From assembly GCF_022678645.1 (NCBI RefSeq), contig NZ_JALBWV010000079.1:1-35552 (forward strand): a stretch of DNA of 35,552 bases, given 5' to 3'. The stretch comes from Saccharopolyspora soli (GTDB lineage Bacteria; Actinomycetota; Actinomycetes; Mycobacteriales; Pseudonocardiaceae). The position numbers and the translations under genes are program-made. Under the pieces are notes generated by a model. That model worked only from the letters and a program-made list of their open reading frames with translations. It had not been told where the DNA came from and did no database searches. Shown piece by piece: positions 7,003 to 15,418 of the stretch; positions within the stretch are counted from its first letter, which is position 1; the number at the start of each line of letters is the position of its first letter.

Positions 7003-8604
7003 CTACTGCGCGCCGGGTAGCTGCACGGATTGGGCGTGCCGGAACGTGTTCGTCGGGTCCCAGCGCTGCTTGACCTGTTGGAGCCGCGGGTAGGCGTCCT
7101 TGTAGTAGAGCTGGTGCCACGGGACCCCGGAGGTGTTCCAGGCGGGATCGCCGAGATCGGTGTCCGGGTAGTTGACGTAACAGCCGTCGTTGACCGCGCC
7201 GGGCACCGGAACTCCGCCCGTCTGCTGGTAGACGTCGCGGTAGAACTCCCGCAGCCACTGGACGCGCGTGGGTTCCTCGGCCGGGTCGTCCCAGTAGGAC
7301 TGGTACTGCAGCTTCATGATCGAGTCGCGGTGCACGGCGGCCGTGGCATCCGGCGGGATCGCGTTGATCTGGCCACCGTAGGTGTCGACCTGCAGCAGAT
7401 CGCCGGAATTGTCGTAGCTGGTCAGGTACTGGTAGATGACGGCTATCTGGTCGTCCGGGAAACCCGTTCGCAGGTAGGCGGACTTGTAATCGGAGTGCCG
7501 GTTCCAACTCGTCGCCGCGTGTTCCCGAGTCGCCAGCAACCACGGCATCCGCCGCGCATCGACCTCCGGCGTTCCCACGCCGTCGGAGACCGCCGCGAGA
7601 TAGCGGTCCAGCAGCGCTTGCGAGTTCGGCGCGGTGGCATCCATCTGCGTGTACAGCGAGATCGCGCCGCTGGCCTTGGTGCTCAGCGCCAGCTTGCTGG
7701 ACAGCGCGGTGTACGGCGAGCCGGGCGCGCTGTTCTGCTCGCACCAGCGCCCGTAGTTCTTCAGCAGCGCGCGGAACGAACTCTCCGTCAGGTCGTCCCA
7801 CGACCAGGACAGTCCGTACACGAACACCTCGCCGGGCGGCTTCGGCAACTGCTGCTCGGCAGCCAGTCCGGCCGTGCCCGGCGTGCGGAGGAAGTACCGG
7901 GTGACGACACCGAAATTCCCGCCACCGCCACCGGTGTGTGCCCACCACAGGTCGCGGTTCGGGTCGCCCTCGTCACCGGTGGCGAGCACCGAACGGACCT
8001 CGCCGTGGGCGTCGACGACCACCACTTCCACACCGTGCAGGTGATCGATGGTCAGGCCGTGTGCGCGGGACAGCAGGCCGTGGCCGCCGCCGCAGATGTG
8101 GCCCCCGGCACCGACCGACTCGCAGGAACCACCGGGAATCGTGACACCCCAGGTCCGGTAAAGGGTTTCGTACACGTCGAGCAGCGTCGCCCCGGCCTCG
8201 ACGACGAACGCGCCGTGCTCGCTGTCGTAGTGAACCGAGTTCAGCACGGACAGATCGACGACGACCTCGACATCCGGGTTGTAGACGAAGTCCTCGTAGC
8301 AGTGCCCGCCGCTGCGCACCGCCAGCCGCTTCCCGCTGCGCACCGCGTCGCGCACCGACGCGATCACGTGCTCGGTGCTCCCGGCCAGCTGGACCGACTC
8401 CGGTGTGCCGACCCAGCGCCGGTTGCTGCCCCGGACCAGGTCCGGATATCGCGGGTCGTCGGGGGTGACGACGACCGGGCGAGCGGGTTCGACGGACGCG
8501 TTCCTGGCAGCAGCGGCTGCCCCCGATCCCGCGCCGAGCCCCACCGCACCACCGATCACCGCCGCACTGCCGAGGAGCATCCTCCGGCGCGATACGTCGC
8601 TCAT
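7003..8604 (-). CDS. Tat-exported FAD-linked oxidase, BBE type (bicovalent flavin)
   Basis: 533 residues. The N-terminus SRRRMLLGSAAVIGGA is a Tat signal. A PCMH-type FAD domain follows, with RSGGHCYED (His101) and GGHICGGGHG (Cys171), the two residues that attach FAD covalently in glucooligosaccharide oxidase and AknOx-like enzymes. The C-terminus carries the BBE element (NYPDTDL ... YYKDAYPRLQQVKQRWDP). Such enzymes oxidise sugars or secondary-metabolite alcohols with O2. Start ATG 8604 has GGAGGGG about 8 nt upstream; the longer open frame upstream is non-coding. With the exported dehydratase-like neighbour it could form an extracytoplasmic sugar-oxidation pair, which is inference. Confidence 0.88.
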   Translation of the reverse strand: MSDVSRRRMLLGSAAVIGGAVGLGAGSGAAAAARNASVEPARPVVVTPDDPRYPDLVRGSNRRWVGTPESVQLAGSTEHVIASVRDAVRSGKRLAVRSGGHCYEDFVYNPDVEVVVDLSVLNSVHYDSEHGAFVVEAGATLLDVYETLYRTWGVTIPGGSCESVGAGGHICGGGHGLLSRAHGLTIDHLHGVEVVVVDAHGEVRSVLATGDEGDPNRDLWWAHTGGGGGNFGVVTRYFLRTPGTAGLAAEQQLPKPPGEVFVYGLSWSWDDLTESSFRALLKNYGRWCEQNSAPGSPYTALSSKLALSTKASGAISLYTQMDATAPNSQALLDRYLAAVSDGVGTPEVDARRMPWLLATREHAATSWNRHSDYKSAYLRTGFPDDQIAVIYQYLTSYDNSGDLLQVDTYGGQINAIPPDATAAVHRDSIMKLQYQSYWDDPAEEPTRVQWLREFYRDVYQQTGGVPVPGAVNDGCYVNYPDTDLGDPAWNTSGVPWHQLYYKDAYPRLQQVKQRWDPTNTFRHAQSVQLPGAQ

Positions 8605-8815
8605 CCGCGATCCCCTCCGCAGCGCCCCCTGATGCCGCAACCGTCCAGACGACGCTATTGCGGTGGCTCGCACGGGTGAAGTGCGACTTGATGATGGCAG
8701 TATTCGATTACCTGATGCCGCGGAAAAGGGCATCGGCGTCCAAATAGGACGGCGATTCGGCGGGGCGCGGGTGGGATAGGCTCGATCATGCCAGTTGGCG
8801 ACGTCAGGAGGTGCT

Positions 8816-9685
8816 GTGCGCATCGGTATCGGACTTCCGAACACCGTCCCCGGAACCACCGGTGACCTGTTGTTGGAGTGGGCGCGGCGCGCCGAGGCGC
8901 GTGGCTTCGCGTTCGTCTCCACCATCGGGCGGGTCGGTTACCCGTCCTACGACTCGCTCACCGCCTTGGCGGCGGTCGCCGGGGCCACGTCGCGCATCGG
9001 ATTGGTGACCAACGCGGTGCTCGGGCCCACCTACCCGGACGCGGTGCTGGCCAAGATCAGCGCGACGGTCGACCAGGTCTCCGGCGGCAGGCTCACGCTC
9101 GGGCTGGGCGTCGGTGCCCGCGAATCCGACTACCTGCCCAGCGAACGGCCGTTCACCGCACGTGGCCGGGCCTTCGACCGGCAGTTGGACTTCCTGCAGC
9201 GGGCGTGGCGGGGCGAACCGGTGGCCGAGGGCGACTTCGCCGGGGAGCACCGGCCGGTCGCACCGCCCGGCCGGGAGATCCCGATCCTCATCGGCGGCCA
9301 CAGCGCTCAGGCGATCCGGCGCACCGTGCGCTGGGGAGCGGGCTGGACCGGTGCTGGCGGCGGGCCGCGCCGGGCGGAACCGACGGTGCGCGAAATCCAG
9401 GCGGCCTGGCGGGAAGCCGGGCGCGAAGGCGAGCCGAGGCTGCTGGGTCTGGCCTACTTCAGCGCGGATGACCGCTCCAGCGCGGAATCCGACAGCTACC
9501 TGCGCAGTTACTACGCCTACGCCGGTGACCACGCGAACACCATCGCTGAGGGCGCGGTGCGCACGCCCGACCGCATTCGCGGCATCATCGGCGAATTCGC
9601 CGACATCGGCATGACGGAGCTGGTCTTCACCCCAACGGTCGCCCGCCTCGACGAGGTGGACCGCCTGGCCGACCTCGTGCTCTGA
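8816..9685 (+). CDS. LLM-class (F420-dependent type) oxidoreductase
   Basis: 289 residues with the bacterial luciferase-like TIM barrel: RIGIGLPNTVPG at the N-terminus, the LGLGVGARESDY stretch, and IPILIGGHSAQAIRR, typical of actinobacterial F420-dependent or flavin-dependent LLM enzymes. Start GTG 8816 has AGGAGG 4 nt upstream. It is divergent from the flavin oxidase, with about 210 nt between them that hold no other gene. A TAGGCT element at 8776-8781 may be its -10. The substrate is unknown. Copy 3 of the hairpin repeat closes the gene. Confidence 0.85.
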   Translation: MRIGIGLPNTVPGTTGDLLLEWARRAEARGFAFVSTIGRVGYPSYDSLTALAAVAGATSRIGLVTNAVLGPTYPDAVLAKISATVDQVSGGRLTLGLGVGARESDYLPSERPFTARGRAFDRQLDFLQRAWRGEPVAEGDFAGEHRPVAPPGREIPILIGGHSAQAIRRTVRWGAGWTGAGGGPRRAEPTVREIQAAWREAGREGEPRLLGLAYFSADDRSSAESDSYLRSYYAYAGDHANTIAEGAVRTPDRIRGIIGEFADIGMTELVFTPTVARLDEVDRLADLVL

Positions 9686-9709
9686 ACCCGCTCAGCGCCC
9701 TCCGTTCGG

Positions 9710-9768
9710 GTGAGGAGTGAAGGGCACCTTTGACCGGCATAGTCGGTCGAAGGTGCCCTTCACCTCAC
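9710..9768. terminator. GTGAAGGGCACC hairpin repeat, copy 3 (bidirectional terminator)
   Basis: The core stem pairs 9717-9736 with 9744-9763 (20 bp, one G-T, 7-nt loop). Flanking GTGAG and CTCAC (9710-9714, 9764-9768) add 5 bp past a 2-nt bulge. It lies between the convergent LLM and acetamidase genes. It is inverted relative to copy 2: CCGTTCGGGTGAGGAGTG precedes it. Confidence 0.8.
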
Positions 9769-9801
9769 AAAAGGGGCTCACGTGTGATCGGCAGGTGGGT
9801 G

Positions 9802-10722
9802 TCACCGGATCGCGTTCTCCGGTAGGACTGCGTGTACGCCCCAGGTTTCGTTGGCGACCTGGGTGACGCGTAGGTCGACGGTTGGGCTCGCCAGCGCGAG
9901 GGCCGTCGAGCGGTCCAGGTCGTAGCGGGACTGCAACCAGGTCAGCATCGCGTTCAGGGCCATCGCGGTCGCTTCGTTGAGGTCCCCGCTGAAGCCGAAT
10001 GTGATGCGCCCACGCGGGGTTTCGGCGTGGATGCCCGGTGCTTGGGGTTCGGTGACGATGTCCAGGCGGACCCGCGTGGTCATGCCGCATTCGATCGCGG
10101 TCCCGCTGACCTCGCCGTTGCCCTGCGCGGCATGGCCGTCGCCGAGCAGCAGCAGTCCGCCGGGCACGGTGATCGGGAGGTAGAGGGTCGATCCCGCGAT
10201 CAGCTCGCGGCAGTCGATGTTGCCGCCGCCGGAGGGCCGCGGCGGGATCGTGGAGTGCTCGCCCGGTTCGTCCGGCGGCATGCCGATCACGCCGAGGAAC
10301 GGGGCGAGCGGCACGGTGTGGCCGCGGTCGCTGACGCCGGTGCCCCGTTCGGCGTCGAGTTCCCAGAGCAGCCAGGTCGGTGTGTTGGCGACGCCGAGCT
10401 GCCGGTTCAGCCAGTTGTCCTTGACCCCGGCGACCGTCCAACCCCACTCGTCGGGCCGCAACGACTCCAGGTGCACCGCGAGCACCGCGCCCGGCTCGGC
10501 ACCGCGAACGGCGATGGGGCCGGTCAGGCAGTGGCCGCGCCGGTTGCGGAAGATCTTCGGCCGATCTTCGCCCGGCTCGCGCTGCCGCTCCAGATGTCCC
10601 TGCGCGTCCAGCGAACTCACCACGACGGTGTCCCCAGGATCGACGGTGAGCACCGGCTGCGCATCCGGGCTGAAGACGTCGGTCACGGTGCCCGGAGTGG
10701 GCTGGAGGCGATGCTCGATCAT
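9802..10722 (-). CDS. acetamidase/formamidase family protein
   Basis: 306 residues, the usual length of the FmdA/AmdA family, which hydrolyses short amides to ammonia and a carboxylate. Family features include LTVDPGDTVVVSS, HCLTGPIAVRGAEPGAVL, an FLGVIGMPP segment, RPSGGGNIDCREL and GDGHAAQGNGEVSGTAIE, which carry the metal-binding Asp/His/Glu positions. Start ATG 10722 has GAGAGAAGGA upstream. It is divergent from the ECF41 module and shares the 178-nt intergenic region with it. A role in nitrogen supply is typical, but no regulator is adjacent. Confidence 0.87.
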   Translation of the reverse strand: MIEHRLQPTPGTVTDVFSPDAQPVLTVDPGDTVVVSSLDAQGHLERQREPGEDRPKIFRNRRGHCLTGPIAVRGAEPGAVLAVHLESLRPDEWGWTVAGVKDNWLNRQLGVANTPTWLLWELDAERGTGVSDRGHTVPLAPFLGVIGMPPDEPGEHSTIPPRPSGGGNIDCRELIAGSTLYLPITVPGGLLLLGDGHAAQGNGEVSGTAIECGMTTRVRLDIVTEPQAPGIHAETPRGRITFGFSGDLNEATAMALNAMLTWLQSRYDLDRSTALALASPTVDLRVTQVANETWGVHAVLPENAIR

Positions 10723-10833
10723 GCGGTCCTTCTCTCAGCTGCGATCGGCGTGGAACACCCGAGCGGCTAACAGGATGACACGCTGACCGCAACGTTGAGG
10801 TAGCTGCCTGCCCACATCGCCCGAACACCGCGA

Positions 10834-10861
10834 TGTCACAGTTCCAGTGCGTCGACCCGTC
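10834..10861 (+). promoter_or_regulatory. ECF41-type promoter (TGTCACA-17-CGTC)
   Basis: TGTCACA (10834-10840) is followed after 17 nt by CGTC (10858-10861), 39 nt before the ATG of the FAD oxidoreductase. ECF41 sigma factors are known to recognise TGTCACA / CGTC upstream of the oxidoreductase gene they are paired with. The adjacent ECF41 gene therefore probably drives its own operon from here. Confidence 0.75.
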
Positions 10862-10900
10862 TTCCTGGTGTGACTGGCTACCTGCGGTGAGGAGGACAGG

Positions 10901-12049
10901 ATGACTCGGGTGGTGGTGCTCGGTGCCGGGTACGCGGGGCTGGTGGCCGCGAAGCGGCTGGCCCGCCAGGTCGACCGGGCGCAGGTGTCGATCACGTTGG
11001 TCAACGCCGAGCCCCGGTTCGTGGAACGGATCCGGCTGCACCAGCTCGCCGCCGGGCAGCCACTCGCGGACCTGCCACTGCGGAAGATCCTGGACGGCAG
11101 CGGTGTAGCGGTGCTCATCGGCAGAGTCCGGCGCATCGACCTCGCCAACCGCGCGGTGCACGTCGGGACCGAGACGGGCGAGCAAGTGCTCCGCTACGAC
11201 ACCCTGGTGTACGCACTGGGCAGCGTGACCAATGTGGACAGTGTTCCCGGAGCGGCCGAGCACGCCGCGGCGCTGTCCGGCCCAGCGGCCGTCGAGCGCT
11301 TGGCCGTCCGGCTGCGCGAACTCGCCGAACGTCGCGGCGTCGTGGTGGTCTGCGGCGGTGGGCTGACCGGGATCGAGACGGCCGCCGAACTCGGCGAATC
11401 CCACCCGGGTCTGACCGTGCGGATGGTCACCAGAGGCGAGCCAGGTGGTTGGCTGTCCCCGGGAGCCCGGCGCTACCTGGGGCACCAACTCGCCCGGCTG
11501 GGCGTCGAGGTCATCCGCAACGCGGAAGTGACGCGGGTCGAACCGCGCGCGGTCGTGCTCGCCGACGGGTCGCGCGTCTACGCCGACATTGCCCTGTGGA
11601 CTGGTGGATTCGCGGCGTGCGGCCTCGCCCGCGAAGCCGGGCTCGCCGTCAACGAACGCGGTCGGGTGCTCGTCGACGAGACGCTGCGCTCGGTATCGCA
11701 TCCCGAGGTGTACGCCATCGGCGATGCGGTGGCCGCATCCGGGAAGTGGGGGCAGGAGATGTCGTTCGGCTGCCGCACCGGCGGGTTCACCGGACCGTAC
11801 GCGGCCGACGCGATCGCCCGCCGCCTCGCGGGGCGCACACCTGGACCGTTCCGGTTCCGCTACCTGCACCAGTGCATCAGCCTCGGCAGACGACGCGGCT
11901 TGATCCAGTTCGTCCACGCGACCGACGAGAGTCCGAAGAGGACGTTCTTGCGCGGGCGGATCGCGGCCCGGTACAAGGAGATCGTGTCGTCCTCCGCGGT
12001 CTGGTTGTTCCGGCATCCTGGTCCGTACCTGCTCGGGAGGAAGACGTGA
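10901..12049 (+). CDS. FAD/NAD(P)-dependent oxidoreductase, ECF41 partner
   Basis: 382 residues of the two-dinucleotide-binding-domain flavoprotein type (NDH-2/FSP1-like). The FAD motif VVVLGAGYAGLVAAKR is at the N-terminus, the NAD(P) motif VVVVCGGGLTGIETAAEL near residue 150, and the FAD-binding YAIGDAVA near residue 270. No disulfide CxxC is seen. ATG has GGAGGACAGG directly upstream. Its stop overlaps the sigma factor start (GTGA), so the two are translationally coupled. ECF41 sigma genes are known to travel with oxidoreductase, epimerase or carboxymuconolactone-decarboxylase genes; this one fits as the conserved partner. Its electron acceptor is unknown. Confidence 0.88.
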   Translation: MTRVVVLGAGYAGLVAAKRLARQVDRAQVSITLVNAEPRFVERIRLHQLAAGQPLADLPLRKILDGSGVAVLIGRVRRIDLANRAVHVGTETGEQVLRYDTLVYALGSVTNVDSVPGAAEHAAALSGPAAVERLAVRLRELAERRGVVVVCGGGLTGIETAAELGESHPGLTVRMVTRGEPGGWLSPGARRYLGHQLARLGVEVIRNAEVTRVEPRAVVLADGSRVYADIALWTGGFAACGLAREAGLAVNERGRVLVDETLRSVSHPEVYAIGDAVAASGKWGQEMSFGCRTGGFTGPYAADAIARRLAGRTPGPFRFRYLHQCISLGRRRGLIQFVHATDESPKRTFLRGRIAARYKEIVSSSAVWLFRHPGPYLLGRKT

Positions 12050-12936
12050 GCGACGAAGCCGCCGAGGTGTTCGAGCAGTACCGGGGTCTGTTGTTCGGGG
12101 TCGCCTACCGGATGCTCGGCAGCGCCAGCGAGGCCGACGACGTCGTGCAGGAGACCTGGCTGCGCTGGGATCGCGCGGACCGGTCGCAGATCAGCGAATC
12201 GCGCGCCTACCTGGTGCGGATCACCGCGCGGGTGGCCGTCGACCAGCTCCGGCGGGCGAGCGCGCGACGTGAGGACTACGTCGGGCCTTGGCTGCCGGAA
12301 CCGCTGCTCACCACACCGGATGTCGCCGACGGCGTGGTGGACGAGGCTGCCACCGGGGAGGCGGTGTCAATAGCGATGTTGGTCGTGCTGGAAACGCTGT
12401 CCCCGTTGGAACGCGCCGTTTTCGTGCTGCGGGAGGCATTCGGCCTCGGCTTCGGCGAGATCGCCACCGCCCTCGGCCGCTCCGAGTCCGCGGTGCGACA
12501 ACTAGGGCACCGAGCGCGGGAGCACGTGCACGCGCGACGTCCGCGCTTCAACACCGACCGCGCGGCCCGGTCCGCCGCCACCGAACGGTTCCTGACCGCC
12601 GCCCTCGGCGGCGATCTCGCGGAACTGATGGCAGTGCTCGCGCCGGATGTCGCCTTCGTCGGCGACAGCGGCGGCAAGGTTCGCGCGCCTCGCCGGGTGC
12701 TGCGCGGCGCCAACAAGGTAGCCCGGCTGTTCGCGGCGCGCGCCTCGGACTTCCCGGCCGGTACGGTGATCGACTACTGCGATGTCAACGGCGAACCCGC
12801 TGCGGTGGCCGCGATCGCCGATGGACCGTACGCGGTTTTCGTCCTCGACGTCGATCCGCGCACCGAACTCGTGACCACGATCTACGTGATGGGCAACCCC
12901 GACAAGCTCGGCGCGCTCGCGCAGCGGGGTCGCTGA
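12046..12936 (+). CDS. ECF sigma factor, ECF41 group, with SnoaL-like C-terminal domain
   Basis: 296 residues from GTG 12046 (GGGAGGA 4 nt upstream). Sigma region 2 spans about 8-72 (YRGLLFGVAYRMLGSASEADDVVQETWLRW in overlapping parts), region 4 about 112-165 (LSPLERAVFVLREAFGLGF), and a SnoaL-like domain 175-290. The ECF41 signature DGGGK appears as DSGGK (207-211). No anti-sigma gene is present; in ECF41 proteins the C-terminal extension itself controls activity. It overlaps the FAD oxidoreductase stop by 4 nt and should transcribe its own operon from TGTCACA/CGTC. The longer upstream frame is a shadow of the oxidoreductase gene. Confidence 0.9.
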   Translation: MSDEAAEVFEQYRGLLFGVAYRMLGSASEADDVVQETWLRWDRADRSQISESRAYLVRITARVAVDQLRRASARREDYVGPWLPEPLLTTPDVADGVVDEAATGEAVSIAMLVVLETLSPLERAVFVLREAFGLGFGEIATALGRSESAVRQLGHRAREHVHARRPRFNTDRAARSAATERFLTAALGGDLAELMAVLAPDVAFVGDSGGKVRAPRRVLRGANKVARLFAARASDFPAGTVIDYCDVNGEPAAVAAIADGPYAVFVLDVDPRTELVTTIYVMGNPDKLGALAQRGR

Positions 12937-13083
12937 TCTGCTTCCCAGATCGACTTCGGCGTGGCACGATGTCGGGCGAAATGCCCGGAATGCTGGTGAC
13001 GTGCGGCGGAATCGCCGCGCCCGGCACCGGAGAACTCGATCGATTCCACGGATTTCCGCTCGGACATCGAGGGAGCGACGACG

Positions 13084-14433
13084 ATGAGCAGCGCGGCCAT
13101 CGACAACGACGACATCCCACCGACCCAGCAGCGGGAACTCCGCCGGGTGGTCACCGCATCCGTGGTCGGCACCGCCCTGGAGTGGTACGACTTCTTCATC
13201 TACGGCTTCGCCGTCACCCTGGTGTTCAACACGCTGTTCTTCCCGACCAGCGACCCGACCGTGGGCACCATCGCGGGATTCGCGACCTTCGGCGTCGGAT
13301 TCGCCATCCGGCCGCTCGGCGGATTCCTCTTCGGACACCTCGGCGACCGCGTCGGCCGACGGGCCACGTTGGTCATCACCACGCTGATCATGGGCCTGTC
13401 CACCGGTTTGATCGGACTGCTGCCGACGTACGAGACGATCGGCGTGGCCGCGCCGATCCTGTTGACCATGCTGCGGATCTGCCAGGGGCTCGGCGCTGGC
13501 GCGGAGTTCGGCGGTGCCTCGACGCTGCTGTGCGAGCACGCTCCAGCGCATCGGCGAGGCTACCTGAGCTCGTACGCGCAGACGGGTGTCCAAATTGGAC
13601 TTCTGCTCGGCACCGTCACCTTCCTGCTGGTCGAGCGGCTGGGCACGGAGACCGTGCAGGCGTGGGCCTGGCGGTTGCCGTTCCTGTTCAGCTTCGCGCT
13701 GATCGCGGTGTCGCTGTACGTCCGGCTGCGGGTCGCCGAATCGCCGGTCTTCGAACGGATGTCCAGCGATCGGCGCACCGTCCAGCTCCCGGTGTTCGAC
13801 GCGCTGCGCCGCTATCCGCGCAACTTCCTGATCGGCATCGGGGCGCACATCTGCGACACCGCGGTCGTCTACATCTACGCCACGTTCAGCGTGGCCTACC
13901 TCCAGCAGACCTTGGAGTTACCGCGCTGGATCGGGCTGACCGGGGTCATCACGTTCACCGTTGTCGTCATCGTCCTGCAGCCGGTGTACGGCGCGTTGTC
14001 CGACCGGATCGGCCGCAAACCGCTGAACCTGTTCAGCGTGGTGTTCACCGCGCTGTTCGCCTTCCCGTTCTTCGCGCTGCTGTCCACCGAGCAGCCAGTG
14101 CTCATCTGGCTCGCGTTGGTCGTCGCGGCGTCGCTGGGGCTGGCACCGATGATCGCGGTGCAACCGGCGTTCTACGCGGAGCTGTTCGGCGCCCGCGTGC
14201 GCTACACGGGCTTCGCCGCGTCCCGCGAGATCGGCGCCGCGCTGGGCGGGTTCTCCCCGCTGGTCGCCTCCGCTCTGGTCATCCAGGCCGACGGGGAGGG
14301 CTGGCTGGTCGCGGCCTGGATGGTCGGCACCGCGGTCGTTTCGCTGGTGGCCTTCGCCTTCGCCCACGAGACCAAGGACGTCGACATCACGGCGGCGGAG
14401 GCACCGAACGCCCGCACCGCATCCGGCGGCTGA
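13084..14433 (+). CDS. MFS permease, metabolite:H+ symporter (MHS) family
   Basis: 449 residues, 12 predicted helices. VGTALEWYDFFIYG in helix 1, GHLGDRVGRRATL in the 2-3 loop, and RICQGLGAGAEFGGA in helix 4-5 mark the MHS family, which imports shikimate, proline/betaine, citrate, dicarboxylates and similar solutes. The substrate cannot be assigned. ATG has GGGAG upstream. It follows the ECF41 gene by 147 nt on the same strand; that gap shows a short hairpin-like GATCTG/CAGATC and no clear promoter, so read-through from the sigma operon is possible. It is convergent with the DUF1622 gene, 31 nt away. Confidence 0.88.
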   Translation: MSSAAIDNDDIPPTQQRELRRVVTASVVGTALEWYDFFIYGFAVTLVFNTLFFPTSDPTVGTIAGFATFGVGFAIRPLGGFLFGHLGDRVGRRATLVITTLIMGLSTGLIGLLPTYETIGVAAPILLTMLRICQGLGAGAEFGGASTLLCEHAPAHRRGYLSSYAQTGVQIGLLLGTVTFLLVERLGTETVQAWAWRLPFLFSFALIAVSLYVRLRVAESPVFERMSSDRRTVQLPVFDALRRYPRNFLIGIGAHICDTAVVYIYATFSVAYLQQTLELPRWIGLTGVITFTVVVIVLQPVYGALSDRIGRKPLNLFSVVFTALFAFPFFALLSTEQPVLIWLALVVAASLGLAPMIAVQPAFYAELFGARVRYTGFAASREIGAALGGFSPLVASALVIQADGEGWLVAAWMVGTAVVSLVAFAFAHETKDVDITAAEAPNARTASGG

Positions 14434-14464
14434 ACCGCGCCCGGCGGAAATCCGGTCGCGGCGG

Positions 14465-14833
14465 TCACCTCGTCTCCGGTGCCCTGGTAGCCGAGCTGTC
14501 CACCTTCTGCCAGGGCCAGCGCCCGGTGATCTCCAATTCCAGCGAGAAGCTGAGGAAGGTGCGGATCGCCACGATCAGGGCCAGCACGCCGACGCTCGTG
14601 TATGTCGGGGCGACCGCGACGGTCCGGATGATGTCCCCCGCGACGAGGAATTCCAGTCCGAGCAGGATCGACCGCCCGAGTTGACTGCGGTAGGCGCGGT
14701 ACAGACCTGCCTGCCGACGAGCGAACCGGACCGCCGCCGAAATGGCCGCGGCGAGCGCCCCCACGACGATCACGGCCACGCCCACGGCGTCGACGGCCCT
14801 GCCCACCAGCTCCACGACCTGCTGGAACTCCAC
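14465..14833 (-). CDS. DUF1622 small membrane protein
   Basis: 122 residues with three hydrophobic segments (about 12-36, 52-72 and 76-98). The pattern RSQLGRSILLGLEFLVAGDIIRT with a following TYTSVGVLALIVAIRT is characteristic of DUF1622, a small inner-membrane family of unknown function. Start GTG 14833 is preceded by GGAGGAG, 2-5 nt upstream. It stands alone on its strand between the MHS permease and the operator at 14937. Confidence 0.82.
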   Translation of the reverse strand: MEFQQVVELVGRAVDAVGVAVIVVGALAAAISAAVRFARRQAGLYRAYRSQLGRSILLGLEFLVAGDIIRTVAVAPTYTSVGVLALIVAIRTFLSFSLELEITGRWPWQKVDSSATRAPETR

Positions 14834-14936
14834 GGCTCCTCCTCCACCGACTTCACCCAGCAGCGTGCCCGCGCTAGCTGGTTCACGCTCGTCGGCGGAC
14901 TAATCACGTCGTCCCGGTCGGACTTCAGCACTGGAC

Positions 14937-14963
14937 AAGCACTTTAGGAGTACTAAAGTGCTT
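14937..14963. promoter_or_regulatory. 11-bp inverted-repeat operator AAGCACTTTAG-5-CTAAAGTGCTT
   Basis: Arms 14937-14947 and 14953-14963 are perfectly complementary with a 5-nt spacer. The site lies 27 nt before the ATG at 14990, in the first gene of a two-gene operon whose second gene encodes a winged-helix regulator. Autoregulation by that regulator is the simplest reading. It is AT-rich compared with its surroundings. Confidence 0.75.
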
Positions 14964-14989
14964 TACATCCACGAATGAGGAGGATGGCG

Positions 14990-15418
14990 ATGATCACGGA
15001 AGCCGACGGCACTCCTGGCGAGCGGCTTGCGAAGGCCGAGTCATTGCGCGCACGCGCGGCAGCGGCCGGAGTTTGGTTCAGGTGGTACCTGGTAGCGCTC
15101 GGCATCGTCTCCGCTGTGGAGATCGCGCTGCTGGAGACGGTTTTTTCACAGGGATTCGCCAGTGGCCTCGTCATCGGCGGTTGGGCTGCGATCGTGGTGC
15201 TGGCTGGCTGGTGGGCCGAGCGCCACGCGGTGTTCCCGGTCCGGGCGAATTGGTATTCGGTGGGGGCGATCGCGGTGTGGTTCGGTCTCTACTCGGTCCT
15301 CGTGGGGCCGTTGGTGCGCTGGCAGTTCGGTACGGCGTTGCTGCCGTGGGCCCTCGCGTCGTTCGGGTTGTCCCTGCCGTTCTTCATCGCGGCCGTACTG
15401 GTGAAGAAGCGTCCATGA
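14990..15418 (+). CDS. small multi-pass membrane protein
   Basis: 142 residues with four hydrophobic segments (roughly 30-50, 56-76, 86-106 and 114-135) after a charged N-terminus. I chose ATG 14990 because GAGGAGG (14977-14983) lies 6 nt before it; upstream in-frame ATGs overlap that site. The stop overlaps the start of the regulator gene (ATGA), so the pair is translationally coupled and probably one functional unit. Membrane proteins of this shape next to a winged-helix regulator are common in actinobacteria, but their role is unknown. Confidence 0.75.
   Translation: MITEADGTPGERLAKAESLRARAAAAGVWFRWYLVALGIVSAVEIALLETVFSQGFASGLVIGGWAAIVVLAGWWAERHAVFPVRANWYSVGAIAVWFGLYSVLVGPLVRWQFGTALLPWALASFGLSLPFFIAAVLVKKRP

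Noticed and set aside
9692..12016. 774-codon minus-strand open frame
   Set aside because: Runs through the acetamidase gene in another frame and antisense to the FAD oxidoreductase; composition is Arg/Gly/His-rich and it has no domain.
12288..14684. 798-codon plus-strand open frame
   Set aside because: Shadow of the ECF41 and MHS permease genes in a second frame; no domain and Arg-rich.
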